Positions 7,758 to 16,936 of a DNA stretch of 64,000 nt are shown here, piece by piece. The notes beneath the pieces were generated by a model. That model ran no database searches, was not told the DNA's origin, and was given only the letters and a program-made list of their open reading frames with translations. Position 1 is the first letter of the stretch; each line of letters begins with the position of its first letter. The position numbers and the translations under genes were made by a program. This DNA is from Streptomyces sp. NBC_01237 (GTDB lineage: Bacteria; Actinomycetota; Actinomycetes; Streptomycetales; Streptomycetaceae), in NCBI RefSeq assembly GCF_035917275.1, contig NZ_CP108508.1, forward strand, positions 2,790,001 to 2,854,000. The letters run 5' to 3'.

Positions 7758-9341
7758 TCAGCCCTTCAGATCCGCCCGCAACCCCGGCCCGGACGCCCTC
7801 GCCCAGCTCTCCGGCAGCTCGCGTTCACGGGCCGCCGCCCGCGCCTCCTCCTGCCCGTGCAGCAGCCCCCAGGTGAAGGCGGACTCCCCCGCCGCGTGCG
7901 CCTGGACCGCGAGGTCGCGCAGGGCGTCACGGGCGACCACGCTGTCCTGGTGGTCGCCGAGGAGTTTCTGTACGTCCTTCATCCGGCGGGCGAACCTCTT
8001 GGCGGGCCCGCCGAGCGCGGGCCGGGCCGCCTCGCCCGCGTACCGGGCGCGCTTGGCCGCCTTGCGGGCCTCGTGCAGGGCCAGGTCCCGCTCGTGGCCC
8101 GGCGGGTGCACGAGCGCGTGGTCGATGCGGGCGGCGAGGCGGTCGTGGTCCTTCAGCACCGCGCGGGGCAGGGCCCTGCCGGGTGACCGGGCGGCGTCGG
8201 GCAGCAGGGGCGGGTCGGCGAGGAGCGCGTCGAGGGAGTCCAGCAGGGTGAGGTAGCGCTGTCCGTCGAGTACGGCCACGGTCCTGCGGCGCGAGCCCGC
8301 GCGACGGGCCGTCGACCAGATGCGCAGCCGGCCGCGGACCGGGCCGAGGCGCAGGGTGCGGGGCAGCGCGGCGAGGGCGTCGCTCAGCCGTTCGTCGAGG
8401 ACTTCCTGGTCACGGTCGACGCCCAGCTCCGCGGCCAGCCACTTCAGCTCCTCGCCCAGCGGGTCGGTGAGCGTGCGGTCCAGAATCCTGCGGTACGTCC
8501 TGAAGGCGCTGCGCAGCCGGCGGGTGGCGACGCGCATCCGGTGCACGGAGTCGGGGAGGCCACGGCGTACGGCGGGGTCGAGGGTGATGATCGCCTCGGT
8601 CTGTTCGCGTACGTAGGCCAGGACGTGGTCACCCGCGGTGGCCTTCGCCGGGCCGCTCGCGGAAGCTTTCCCGGGGGCTTTCCCCCGGTCGTTCCTGTGC
8701 TTGCTCTTGTGCTCGCTCTTGTGGTGCCCGGTCCCCGGGGCCGTCTCGTCGAGGGCTCTGGCCAGCTTGGAGGAGGACGCCGAGGGGCGTACCCCGGCCT
8801 TGCGCAGCCGCCGCTCGACCACGTCCAGGAAGGCGGGGTCGCCGTCGTCGGCCAGTTCGACCTCGATCTCGGTCCATGCCGCGGTGGCGCCGCCGCCGTC
8901 CTCGGTGAGCCGTTCGGCCCGGACCTCGTCGATGCTGAGCTCGGCGAGGAGGGCGCCGTCGGCGTCGAGCAGATGGTGGACGTCGCGGGCGGAGCGCAGC
9001 CGGACGACGGGGACGAGCGCGGCGTGGCGGACCCGGGAGCGCAGCAGCGCGGCGAGACCGTCCGGCAGGGTGTCGGCGAGCGGGGCCCCGATCTCGTCCC
9101 GGATGCCGGTGGCGACGGGGAACTTCAGGTGCCAGCCCTCGTCGTCGCCGCCGGTCCTGCGTCGCAGGGTGAGGGAGGCGGCGGCGAGACGGAGGTCGTC
9201 GGTGTCGTAGTAGACGGCGTCGAGTTCGCGGACGCCGCGGTGGACGACCTCGAAGACCCCGGCCGCGCGGGTCAGGTCGGGCAGCCGGGTCTCGGGAGTC
9301 GCTTCGTACTTCCGCTCGATCTCACGCTTCGAGTCCGCCAT
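7758..9341 (-). CDS. CYTH and CHAD domain-containing protein
   Basis: Protein of 527 aa. An N-terminal CYTH (triphosphate tunnel) domain spans residues ~1-205 and has the EIERKYEA signature plus the paired acidic/basic strands that bind triphosphate compounds. A His/Lys-rich linker follows at ~207-235. A C-terminal CHAD domain, an all-helical domain with conserved His and Arg such as HRMRVATRRLRSAFRTY and HEARKAAKRARYAGEA, spans ~240-527. CHAD domains bind polyphosphate, so the protein probably acts in polyphosphate or nucleoside triphosphate metabolism. Genes on both sides are on the same strand, 50-60 bp away. Confidence 0.9.
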   Translation of the reverse strand: MADSKREIERKYEATPETRLPDLTRAAGVFEVVHRGVRELDAVYYDTDDLRLAAASLTLRRRTGGDDEGWHLKFPVATGIRDEIGAPLADTLPDGLAALLRSRVRHAALVPVVRLRSARDVHHLLDADGALLAELSIDEVRAERLTEDGGGATAAWTEIEVELADDGDPAFLDVVERRLRKAGVRPSASSSKLARALDETAPGTGHHKSEHKSKHRNDRGKAPGKASASGPAKATAGDHVLAYVREQTEAIITLDPAVRRGLPDSVHRMRVATRRLRSAFRTYRRILDRTLTDPLGEELKWLAAELGVDRDQEVLDERLSDALAALPRTLRLGPVRGRLRIWSTARRAGSRRRTVAVLDGQRYLTLLDSLDALLADPPLLPDAARSPGRALPRAVLKDHDRLAARIDHALVHPPGHERDLALHEARKAAKRARYAGEAARPALGGPAKRFARRMKDVQKLLGDHQDSVVARDALRDLAVQAHAAGESAFTWGLLHGQEEARAAARERELPESWARASGPGLRADLKG

Positions 9342-9401
9342 GTACCGAATCTAGACGCGTTGTCCGCAGATGGGGAGGGGCGTGGAGGAGATCCGCACGG
9401 C

Positions 9402-10595
9402 TCAGGCTGTTATCGGCCGCTGCACCCTGATCGACTGCAACAGCCCGATCGCCACCCAGACGGCGAACATCGACGACCCTCCGTACGACACGAACGGCAG
9501 CGGCAGTCCCGCCACCGGCATGATGCCGAGCGTCATCCCGATGTTCTCGAACGCCTGGAAGGCGAACCAGGCGATGATGCCCGCGGCCACGATCGTGCCG
9601 TACAGCTCGGTGGTCTCGCGGGCGATCCGGCAGGCGCGCCACAGGACGACACCGAGCAGGACGAGGATCAGTCCGGCGCCGAGGAAACCCAGCTCCTCAC
9701 CGGCGACGGTGAAGACGAAGTCGGTCTGCTGCTCGGGGACGAACTGGCCGGTGGTCTGGGTGCCCTCGAACAGCCCGGTGCCGGTGAGGCCGCCGGAGCC
9801 GATCGCGATGCGGGCCTGGTTGGTGTTGTAGCCGACTCCCGCCGGGTCCAGCGCCGGGTTGGCGAAGGCCGCGAAGCGGGCGATCTGGTAGTCGTCGAGC
9901 AGACCGAGCTGCCAGATGGAGACGGCTCCCGCGGTGCCCGCGCCGAGGAGTCCGAAGACCCAGCGGTTGGACGCCCCGGAGGCCAGCAGCACGCCGAGCA
10001 CGATGACGGCCATGACCATCACCGAGCCGAGGTCCGGCATCAGCATCACGACGGCCATCGGGATGACCGCCAGGCCCAGGGCCTTGGCGACCGTCCGGTG
10101 GTCGGGGTGCAGCTGGTCGCCCGCGTCAACGCGGGCGGCGAGCAGCATCGCCATGCCCAGAATGATGGTGATCTTGGTGAACTCGGAGGGCTGGAGGGAG
10201 AATCCGCCGCCGATGATGATCCAGGCGTGGGCGCCGTTGACCGTGGCGCCCAGCGGGGTGAGGACGGACAGGACCAGGAGCACCGAGAGCCCGTAGAGGA
10301 TCGGCACGGCCCCGCGCAGGGTGCGGTGGCCGAGCCAGATCGTGCCGATCATCAGCGCGAGGCCGATGCCGGTGTTCAGGGCGTGCCGGAAGAAGAAGTA
10401 GTACGGGTCGCCGTGGGTGAGCGTGTCGCGGTTGCGGGTGGCGGACCAGACGAGCAGTGAGCCGATGAAGGAGAGCGCGAGCGCCGAGCCGAGCAGTGGC
10501 CAGTCCAGCCGCCGCACGACGGAGTCACGGGCGGTGAGCTTGGCCCAGGAGCCCTGCTCGGGGGCGTACCGCGAGACGGAGAAGCCGCCGGCCAT
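9402..10595 (-). CDS. rodA: Rod shape-determining protein RodA (SEDS peptidoglycan polymerase)
   Basis: Protein of 397 aa of the FtsW/RodA/SpoVE family, about ten membrane segments, which polymerises lipid II into glycan during lateral wall growth with its partner PBP2. Family hallmarks are visible: GAHAWIIIGGGFSLQPSEFTK (polymerase loop), LMPDLGSVMVM, and the C-terminal LPLPFVSYGGSSM. The start is MAGGFSVSRYAPEQG at ATG 10593-10595. That ATG shares one base with the stop of the upstream mrdA gene (TGATG), so the two are translationally coupled. Longer readings upstream of this ATG only run through mrdA in another frame. Confidence 0.95.
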   Translation of the reverse strand: MAGGFSVSRYAPEQGSWAKLTARDSVVRRLDWPLLGSALALSFIGSLLVWSATRNRDTLTHGDPYYFFFRHALNTGIGLALMIGTIWLGHRTLRGAVPILYGLSVLLVLSVLTPLGATVNGAHAWIIIGGGFSLQPSEFTKITIILGMAMLLAARVDAGDQLHPDHRTVAKALGLAVIPMAVVMLMPDLGSVMVMAVIVLGVLLASGASNRWVFGLLGAGTAGAVSIWQLGLLDDYQIARFAAFANPALDPAGVGYNTNQARIAIGSGGLTGTGLFEGTQTTGQFVPEQQTDFVFTVAGEELGFLGAGLILVLLGVVLWRACRIARETTELYGTIVAAGIIAWFAFQAFENIGMTLGIMPVAGLPLPFVSYGGSSMFAVWVAIGLLQSIRVQRPITA

Positions 10596-12760
10596 CAGTC
10601 CCGCCTTCCCGGTGCACCGGCGAGCGCCTGCTGTCCCTCTTGGACCGGCGGCTCGGGGGTGTACGGCTTGATGTTCGGGGATTCGATCGAGCCGTCGGGC
10701 TGGATCTTCGGGAGCGCCTTCTGCGGCTTGGGCAGGAGGGCCTTCTTCGGGTCCTGCTTGCCCGCCGCGTCGAGACCGTAGAGGGCGTTGTAGATGTTGC
10801 GCACGGCGGGCCCGGAGGCACCGGAGCCGGTGCCGCCCTGCGAGATCGTCATGACGATCGAGTAGTCCTTGGTGTACGTGGCGAACCAGGAGGTCGTCTG
10901 CTTGCCGTAGACCTCGGCGGTGCCGGTCTTGGCGTGCATCGGGATCTTGTCCTGGGGCCAGCCGCCGAACCGCCATGCGGCCGAGCCCCGGGTCGCGACA
11001 CCCGCGAGGGCTTCGTCTATTTTGTCGCGCGTGTCTCCGGTGAAGGGGAGCTTGCCGTGCGACTCGGGCTTGATCTCCTGGACGGTCCGGCCGTCGCCGC
11101 TGACGATCGCCTTGCCGACGGTCGGGTTGTACAGGGTGCCGCCGTTGGAGATGGCGCCGTAGATGGTCGCCATCTGGATCGGGGTGACGAGGGTGTCGCC
11201 CTGGCCGATCGAGTAGTTGACGGAGTCACCGGCGCGCATCTTGTTGCCTTCGAGGCAGTTCTCGTACGCGATCTGCTCGACGTACGTGCCGCCCTTCTTG
11301 CCCTGCTTGCACCAGGCGTCCTTGTTCGCCTTGAAGAAGTCCTGCTTCCACTTGCGGTCGGGGACCCGGCCGGTGACCTCGTTGGGGAGGTCGATGCCGG
11401 TCTCCTTGCCGAGGCCGAACTGGTGGGCGGTCCGGTAGAACCAGTCCTTGGCGTTCTTCTTCGGCTGGGTGCCGCCGTCCTTCTGCCACTCCCTGTGCGC
11501 GAGGCCGTAGTAGACGGTGTCGCAGGAGACCTCCAGGGCGCGGCCGATGCTGATGCTGCCGTAGCCCTGGGACTCGAAGTTCTTGAAGGTCTGGCCGCCG
11601 ATGGAGTACGAGCTGGGGCAGGGGTAGTTGCCGTCGAAGTCGTAGCCCGCGTTGACCGCGGCGGTGGAGGAGATCACCTTGAAGATCGAGCCGGGGGCGG
11701 CCTGTCCCTGGATGGCCCGGTTCAGCAGCGGGAAGTTGGACTTCTTGCTGGTGAGCTTGGTGTAGTCCTTGCCGGAGATGCCGCCGACCCAGGAGTTCGG
11801 GTCGTAGGTGGGCAGGGACGCCATCGACACGATGCGGCCGGTCCTGGCCTCCATGACGACGACGGCGCCGGAGTCGGCCTTGTAGTTCACACCGGTGTTG
11901 CGGTCGAGTTCCTTGCGGGCCGTCTCCATGGCCTTGTTCAGCTCGTACTCGGCGACCGCCTGGACGCGGGCGTCGATGGAGGTGACGACGCTCGCGCCGG
12001 GCTCCGCCTTGTCGTTGGCCGCCTGGCCGATGACCCGGCCGAGGTTGTCGACCTCGTAACGCGTGACGCCCGCCTTGCCGCGCAGCGCCTTGTCGTAGGT
12101 GCGCTCCAGTCCGGAGCGGCCGACCTGGTCGGAGCGGAGGTAGGGCGACTCGGTGTCCTGGGCCTTGGTGATCTCTTCGTCGGTGACCGGTGAGAGGTAG
12201 CCGAGGACCTGGGCGGTGTTGGCCTTGCCGGGTGCGGCGTAGCGGCGTACGGCGGTGGGTTCGGCGGTAATGCCGGGGAAGTCCTCGGCGCGCTCGCGGA
12301 TCTGGAGGGCCTGCTGGGTGGTGGCCTCGTCGGTGACCGGGATCGGCTGGTACGGCGATCCGTTCCAGCAGGGCTGCGGGGTCTTCGCGTCGCAGAGCCG
12401 GACCTTGTCGAGGACGTCCTTGGGCTTCATGTCCAGGACCTCGGCGAGCCGGGTGAGGACGCCGTTGCCCTTGTCGTCCATCTTCATCAGCTCGGTGCGG
12501 CTGGCGGAGACGACGAGGCGGGTCTCGTTGTCGGCGAGCGGTACGCCGCGGGCGTCCAGGATGGAGCCGCGGACGGCGGGCTGGACGACCTGCTGGACGT
12601 GGTTGTTCTTGGCCTCGTCGGTGTATTCCTGGCCGTTGCGGATCTGGAGGTACCAGAGGCGGCCTCCGAGGGTGAGCAGCAGGGAGAAGACGAGGACCTG
12701 AATGACGATGAGCCGGATCTGGACCCGTTGGGTCCGGCCGGTCTCGGGGATGTTGCTCAC
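10595..12760 (-). CDS. mrdA: Penicillin-binding protein 2 (class B transpeptidase)
   Basis: Protein of 721 aa. An N-terminal membrane anchor (IRLIVIQVLVFSLLLTLGGRLWYL) is followed by a PBP dimerisation domain (residues ~50-240) and a transpeptidase domain. The active-site tetrad SxxK is in APGSIFKV, the second motif is SCD in ALEVSCDTVYYG, and the third is KTGT in HAKTGTAEVYG. It crosslinks new peptidoglycan made by RodA. The start is the GTG at 12758-12760 (protein begins SNIPETGRTQRVQ). Readings upstream of it lose family similarity and enter the mreD intergenic gap. The C-terminus is Pro/Lys-rich and overlaps rodA by one base. Confidence 0.93.
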   Translation of the reverse strand: MSNIPETGRTQRVQIRLIVIQVLVFSLLLTLGGRLWYLQIRNGQEYTDEAKNNHVQQVVQPAVRGSILDARGVPLADNETRLVVSASRTELMKMDDKGNGVLTRLAEVLDMKPKDVLDKVRLCDAKTPQPCWNGSPYQPIPVTDEATTQQALQIRERAEDFPGITAEPTAVRRYAAPGKANTAQVLGYLSPVTDEEITKAQDTESPYLRSDQVGRSGLERTYDKALRGKAGVTRYEVDNLGRVIGQAANDKAEPGASVVTSIDARVQAVAEYELNKAMETARKELDRNTGVNYKADSGAVVVMEARTGRIVSMASLPTYDPNSWVGGISGKDYTKLTSKKSNFPLLNRAIQGQAAPGSIFKVISSTAAVNAGYDFDGNYPCPSSYSIGGQTFKNFESQGYGSISIGRALEVSCDTVYYGLAHREWQKDGGTQPKKNAKDWFYRTAHQFGLGKETGIDLPNEVTGRVPDRKWKQDFFKANKDAWCKQGKKGGTYVEQIAYENCLEGNKMRAGDSVNYSIGQGDTLVTPIQMATIYGAISNGGTLYNPTVGKAIVSGDGRTVQEIKPESHGKLPFTGDTRDKIDEALAGVATRGSAAWRFGGWPQDKIPMHAKTGTAEVYGKQTTSWFATYTKDYSIVMTISQGGTGSGASGPAVRNIYNALYGLDAAGKQDPKKALLPKPQKALPKIQPDGSIESPNIKPYTPEPPVQEGQQALAGAPGRRD

Positions 12761-12821
12761 GGGGCGCCCCCGGTGGTGGTCCGGCTGGGGGTACGGGGGA
12801 TGTCCCCCGGGAAGTGCGGCC

Positions 12822-13484
12822 TCACAGGCGCTTGACCCCCTTGATCCTTCCCGCGCGTGCGGCGCGGTTGCGGGCCGCCTTGACGCGCAGTCCGCCGCGC
12901 TGGCTGCCGATCCGCAGCCCGGTGCCCGAGGCGAGCCATCCGGCGGCGACATCGCCGCCGGAGGAGGACTCGGCCAGCGGGTCGTTCTCGGTGCGTCTGG
13001 CGAGGGCCATGATCAGCGGCACGGTGAACGGCGCCAGCAGCAGGTCGTAGATCGCGGCGGTGAACAGCAGGCTGCCCAGGCCCACATGGCGGGCGGCCGT
13101 GTCACCGACGAGGGCGCCGACCCCGGCGTACAGCAGGGTCGAGCCGATGGCCGCGGCGACCACGACGGCCATCGGGGCGAACGCCGACTTGAGCTGTCCG
13201 TTCTCCGGCCGGGCCAGGCCCGCGAGGTAGCCGATGACGCACAGCACCAGGGCGTAGCGCCCGGCGGCGTGGTCGGCGGGCGGTGCCAGGTCGGCGAGGA
13301 GGCCCGCGCCGAAGCCGATGAGCGCTCCGCTGACGTGCCCGTACACGAAGGCGAGTCCGAGGACGGTGAGCAGCAGGAGGTCGGGGACGGCGCCGGGGAG
13401 CTGGAGCCGGGCGAGTACGGAGACCTGGACGACGAGGGCGACCACGACCAGGGTGACGGAGAGCAGAGTCCGGTTGAAGCGCAT
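12822..13484 (-). CDS. mreD: Rod shape-determining protein MreD
   Basis: Protein of 220 aa with about five membrane segments (MRFNRTLLSVTLVVVALVVQVSVL, LLLLTVLGLAFVYGHVSGALIGFGAG and others). It is the integral membrane partner linking MreC/MreB to the PBP2-RodA machinery. The C-terminal ~55 residues are basic (RGGLRVKAARNRAARAGRIKGVKRL), longer than in many MreD proteins but common in Streptomyces. It follows mreC by 11 bp and precedes mrdA by 61 bp, in one operon. Confidence 0.9.
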   Translation of the reverse strand: MRFNRTLLSVTLVVVALVVQVSVLARLQLPGAVPDLLLLTVLGLAFVYGHVSGALIGFGAGLLADLAPPADHAAGRYALVLCVIGYLAGLARPENGQLKSAFAPMAVVVAAAIGSTLLYAGVGALVGDTAARHVGLGSLLFTAAIYDLLLAPFTVPLIMALARRTENDPLAESSSGGDVAAGWLASGTGLRIGSQRGGLRVKAARNRAARAGRIKGVKRL

Positions 13485-13495
13485 GGGAATCAGCC

Positions 13496-14614
13496 CTACT
13501 CCTGGTCGTTTACCGCGTTGTCGGGATTACCGGCGCCGTCGGGATCGGCCGCGTTGTCGGCGTTCCCGGTGGTATTGCCGTCGGTATTTCCCGTGGCGTT
13601 TCCGGTGTTCCCCGCCGGATTGTCCGTGCCATTGCCGGTGGGCTTCGTGCCGGGCTTCTCGTTGATGTTCCCGACGACCTTTCCACCGGGGCCGACGAGA
13701 TCGCCGTTCGGCTGGACGGTGACGGTGACCGTGGGGGTGGGCTTCGGCTTGGCGGGCTTCTTCGGCAGGACCATGTCGCGGGGGTCCTCGCGCGGGGCCT
13801 GGACCACGATGCCGACGATGTCGAGCTTGGTGAAGCCGACGTACGGCTTCACATAGACGGTCCGGGTCAGATCACCGCCGGACGGGTCGACGCGGACGAC
13901 CTCGCCGACCGGGACGCCGGGCACGAAGGGCTTGTCCTTGCTGGAGCCGAAGGTGACCAGACGGTCGCCCTTCTTCACCTTGGCCTTGCCGTTGAGGAAC
14001 TGGACCGACAGCGGCCGGGAGCCCTGGCCGGTGGCGAAGCCGAGTTCGTCGGTCTTCTCCATCCGGGTGCCGACCGTGAAGTCGGGGTCGTTGGCGAGCA
14101 GGACGGTCGCGGTGTCCGGGCCGACGGTGGTGACCCGGCCGACCAGTCCCTGGCCGTTGAGCACCGTCATGTCCCGCTTGACGCCGTCGTTGCTTCCGGC
14201 GTCGATGGTGATCGTCCAGGAGAAGCCCTGGGCCGCTCCTATGGCGATGACCTCGGCGCCCTTGATGCCGTACTGGCCGGCGCCCGCGTTCTTCATCATG
14301 GCGTCGAGCTGGCGGACCCGGCTGCTGTTGCGGTCGTCGCTGCCGAGCCTGGCCTTCAGCGCGGCGTTCTCCCGCTCCAGGGCGGCGATCCGGTCGTGCC
14401 GGTCACCGGAGTCCCGTACGGCACCGATGGCGTTGCCCACCGGGTCGACGGCTGCCGCCACCCCGTTCTCGACCGGTCCGAAGACCGTCGCGGCGGCCTG
14501 CCGGGCGCCGTCCACCGGTGACTCCTCGCCGCCGCGGATATCCACCGTAATCAAAGCGAATGCGATGGCGATCAGCAGCACCAGGAGCAGCCGGCTCTCT
14601 CGTGTGTCCCTCAC
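13496..14614 (-). CDS. mreC: Rod shape-determining protein MreC
   Basis: Protein of 372 aa. An N-terminal membrane segment (LLLVLLIAIAFALITVDIRG) is followed by a coiled coil (RIAALERENAALKARLGSDD) and the MreC beta-barrel domain (~110-290), including GLVGRVTTVGPDTATVLLANDPDF. The last ~80 residues are Pro/Lys then Asn/Gly/Asp/Thr-rich low-complexity sequence outside the conserved domain. It forms the extracytoplasmic scaffold of the elongasome and of Streptomyces spore-wall synthesis. The start is GTG 14612-14614. Spacing to mreD is 11 bp. Confidence 0.92.
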   Translation of the reverse strand: MRDTRESRLLLVLLIAIAFALITVDIRGGEESPVDGARQAAATVFGPVENGVAAAVDPVGNAIGAVRDSGDRHDRIAALERENAALKARLGSDDRNSSRVRQLDAMMKNAGAGQYGIKGAEVIAIGAAQGFSWTITIDAGSNDGVKRDMTVLNGQGLVGRVTTVGPDTATVLLANDPDFTVGTRMEKTDELGFATGQGSRPLSVQFLNGKAKVKKGDRLVTFGSSKDKPFVPGVPVGEVVRVDPSGGDLTRTVYVKPYVGFTKLDIVGIVVQAPREDPRDMVLPKKPAKPKPTPTVTVTVQPNGDLVGPGGKVVGNINEKPGTKPTGNGTDNPAGNTGNATGNTDGNTTGNADNAADPDGAGNPDNAVNDQE

Positions 14615-14712
14615 GTGCGGCGGCCGTGCCTTCCTCGTCGGAATGTTCGTGCCTGTATATCAACGATCCGACGTACGGAGTGGCAGCGTCCGCACGTCGG
14701 ATCATGGAGTTT

Positions 14713-15732
14713 CTACCGTCGGGGCTGGGCGTCCAGCACCTGCTGGAGCGCCTCGAACTCCTCGACGCACTTGCCCGATCCGAGGGCCACCGAGTCCAGC
14801 GGGTCCTCGGCGATGTGGATCGGCATGCCCGTCTCGTGGCGCAGCCGCTCGTCGAGTCCGCGCAGGAGCGCGCCGCCGCCGGTGAGGACGATGCCGCGGT
14901 CCATGACGTCGCCGGAGAGCTCCGGCGGGCACTTGTCGAGCGTTGTCTTCACGGCGTCGACGATCGCGTTGACCGGCTCCTCGATGGCCTTGCGGACCTC
15001 GGTCGCGGAGATCACGACGGTCTTGGGCAGCCCGGAGACCAGGTCGCGGCCGCGGATCTCGGTGTGCTCGTCCTTCTCCAGCTCGAACGCGGAACCGATC
15101 GTGATCTTGATCTGTTCGGCGGTGCGCTCACCGAGGAGGAGGGAGTACTCCTTCTTGATGTGCTGGATGATCGCGTTGTCCAGCTCGTCCCCGGCCACCC
15201 GGATCGACTGGGCAGTGACGATTCCGCCGAGCGAGATCACGGCGACCTCGGTGGTGCCGCCACCGATGTCGACGACCATGTTCCCGGTGGCCTCGTGGAC
15301 CGGCAGACCGGAGCCGATGGCCGCGGCCATGGGCTCCTCGATGATGTGCACCTGGCGCGCCCCGGCCTGCGTCGATGCCTCGATGACGGCGCGTCGCTCG
15401 ACCCCGGTGATACCGGAGGGAACGCAGACGACGACCCGCGGGCGGGCCAGGTAGCGGCGCTTGTGGATCTTGAGGATGAAGTAGCGGAGCATCCGCTCCG
15501 TGATCTCGAAGTCGGCGATCACGCCGTCCTTCAGCGGTCGTACGGCAACGATGTTGCCCGGCGTACGGCCGATCATCTTCTTCGCCTCGGAGCCGACCGC
15601 GAGAATGCCGCCGGTGTTGGTGTTGATGGCCACGACGGACGGCTCGTTCAGAACGATGCCGCGCCCCCTGACGTACACCAGCGTGTTGGCAGTCCCGAGG
15701 TCGATAGCCATGTCACGGCCGATGAACGACAT
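14713..15732 (-). CDS. mreB: Actin-like rod shape-determining protein MreB
   Basis: Protein of 339 aa with the actin-fold ATP-binding signatures [14 protein letters not shown] (phosphate 1), [14 protein letters not shown] (phosphate 2) and [15 protein letters not shown] (adenosine). In Streptomyces MreB acts mainly in spore-wall formation. I place the start at ATG 15730-15732 ([13 protein letters not shown]) because AAGGGG lies just upstream. An in-frame ATG at 15751-15753 would add seven residues (MGNKGNS) but has no ribosome site. It is the first gene of mreB-mreC-mreD-mrdA-rodA. Confidence 0.95.
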   Translation of the reverse strand: MSFIGRDMAIDLGTANTLVYVRGRGIVLNEPSVVAINTNTGGILAVGSEAKKMIGRTPGNIVAVRPLKDGVIADFEITERMLRYFILKIHKRRYLARPRVVVCVPSGITGVERRAVIEASTQAGARQVHIIEEPMAAAIGSGLPVHEATGNMVVDIGGGTTEVAVISLGGIVTAQSIRVAGDELDNAIIQHIKKEYSLLLGERTAEQIKITIGSAFELEKDEHTEIRGRDLVSGLPKTVVISATEVRKAIEEPVNAIVDAVKTTLDKCPPELSGDVMDRGIVLTGGGALLRGLDERLRHETGMPIHIAEDPLDSVALGSGKCVEEFEALQQVLDAQPRR

Positions 15733-15964
15733 TGAGTTCCCCTTGTTCCCCATGAGGATGCGTCGGGCCTTCCCAAGAAGCGAGAGTGGCTTGTTTTGGT
15801 AGGCGAGGTTGGCGCTGCGGGCGTGGAAGCTTCCATCGTAGTGCCGTATGCACGGACACAGCGCGAGGGTCCTTCGCCATTGTGAGCGGAACGGGTTCCC
15901 GTTCTACCCATGGTGACGTTACGTCGGAGGGATGCGTTCCCGCGATCTCGAACCCTATGCCGAA

Positions 15965-15990
15965 GGGCGACCGAATTACTTCGGTCGCCC
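15965..15990 (-). terminator. Terminator after ndk
   Basis: An 11-bp perfect hairpin (GGGCGACCGAA, loop TTAC, then its complement) lies 33 bases downstream of the ndk stop codon. It isolates ndk from the mreB promoter region. The rest of the gap 15733-16022 shows no gene. Confidence 0.8.
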
Positions 15991-16022
15991 CAGGTCATGA
16001 GCGCTGTTTGGCCGATCCCCGG

Positions 16023-16436
16023 TCAGGAAAGTCCCGGAAAGAACAGCTTCAGTTCTCGCTCTGCGGACTCCTCGGAGTCCGAGGCGTGGATGAGGTTCTC
16101 CCTGGTGATCGTGCCGAAGTCGCCACGGATCGAGCCGGGCGCGGCGGCGATCGGGTCGGTGGGGCCGGCCAGGGCACGTACACCCTCGATGACCCGCTCG
16201 CCTTCGGCCACAAGGGCGACGACGGGGCCGGATGCCATGAACTCCACGAGCGGCTCGTAGAACGGGCGGCCCTTGTGCTCGCCGTAGTGCTGCTCCAGCG
16301 TCCCCTCGTCGAGCGTACGCAGCTCCAGCGCGGTGATCTGCCAGCCGGCCTTGCGCTCGATACGGCCGACGATCTCGCCGATCAGCCCACGCCTGACGGC
16401 GTCCGGCTTCAGAAGGACGAGGGTGCGCTGAGTCAT
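16023..16436 (-). CDS. ndk: Nucleoside diphosphate kinase
   Basis: Protein of 137 aa, the normal length for the family. It transfers the gamma-phosphate of ATP to NDPs. MTQRTLVLLKPDAVRRGL is the conserved start. The usual catalytic-His context NxxHGSDS is replaced by NLIHASDS, as is typical of actinobacterial Ndk, and retains the phospho-accepting His. The start ATG 16434-16436 has AAGGAG 8 bases upstream; the longer reading to 16535 adds unrelated sequence. Confidence 0.96.
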   Translation of the reverse strand: MTQRTLVLLKPDAVRRGLIGEIVGRIERKAGWQITALELRTLDEGTLEQHYGEHKGRPFYEPLVEFMASGPVVALVAEGERVIEGVRALAGPTDPIAAAPGSIRGDFGTITRENLIHASDSEESAERELKLFFPGLS

Positions 16437-16580
16437 GTACGGCTCCTTGCAGGCATACGGGTGCGGTGAGGCGAGATTACAGGGGTACGGGAACGGCCCG
16501 ACGGCCGGGTTACGCAGCGTCATCCCCGGGCCCACGGCCGGGCTCGTGGAGTCCCGCGACCGGGCGGGCCGGGCCGGGTC

Positions 16581-16931
16581 TCAGGCAGGGGCCTCGGTGG
16601 TCTCCTGCGCCGCCCACCGGGCCTTCGCCTCGTCGATCTTCCGGCCGTAGTGCACCGAGGCCCACCACAGACCGCCGAAGGCCAGACCGAGGATGAACAT
16701 CATCGGGACCACGAAACCGCTCAGCACCAGCGCGATCTGGAGCGCCCAGCCGAGCTGTACGCCGCCGGGGCGGGTGATCACGCCGCACAGCAGCACGGAC
16801 AGCGCCATGCCGATGCCGCAGACCGTCCAGACCGTGGCCGCCGTCAGGTCGTCGGACTTCATCGCGACGAGTCCCGCGAAGCCGATCACGAAGAACTCAC
16901 CGATCAGCGTGGACGCGCAGAGAGTACGCAC
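16581..16931 (-). CDS. DUF4233 family membrane protein
   Basis: Protein of 116 aa with four predicted membrane segments (TLIGEFFVIGFAGLVAM, ATVWTVCGIGMALSVLLCGVI, LGWALQIALVLSGFVVPM, MFILGLAFGGLWWASVHYG) and a charged cytoplasmic tail. It matches the DUF4233 family, nearly always found directly downstream of folC in actinobacteria; its function is unknown. It begins with GTG five bases after the folC stop codon, so it is almost certainly co-translated with folC. Confidence 0.88.
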   Translation of the reverse strand: MRTLCASTLIGEFFVIGFAGLVAMKSDDLTAATVWTVCGIGMALSVLLCGVITRPGGVQLGWALQIALVLSGFVVPMMFILGLAFGGLWWASVHYGRKIDEAKARWAAQETTEAPA

Positions 16932-16936
16932 CGGGC

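Noticed and set aside
10596..10976. N-terminal extension of RodA
   Set aside because: The extra sequence reads through mrdA in another frame; family similarity begins at the ATG 10593-10595.
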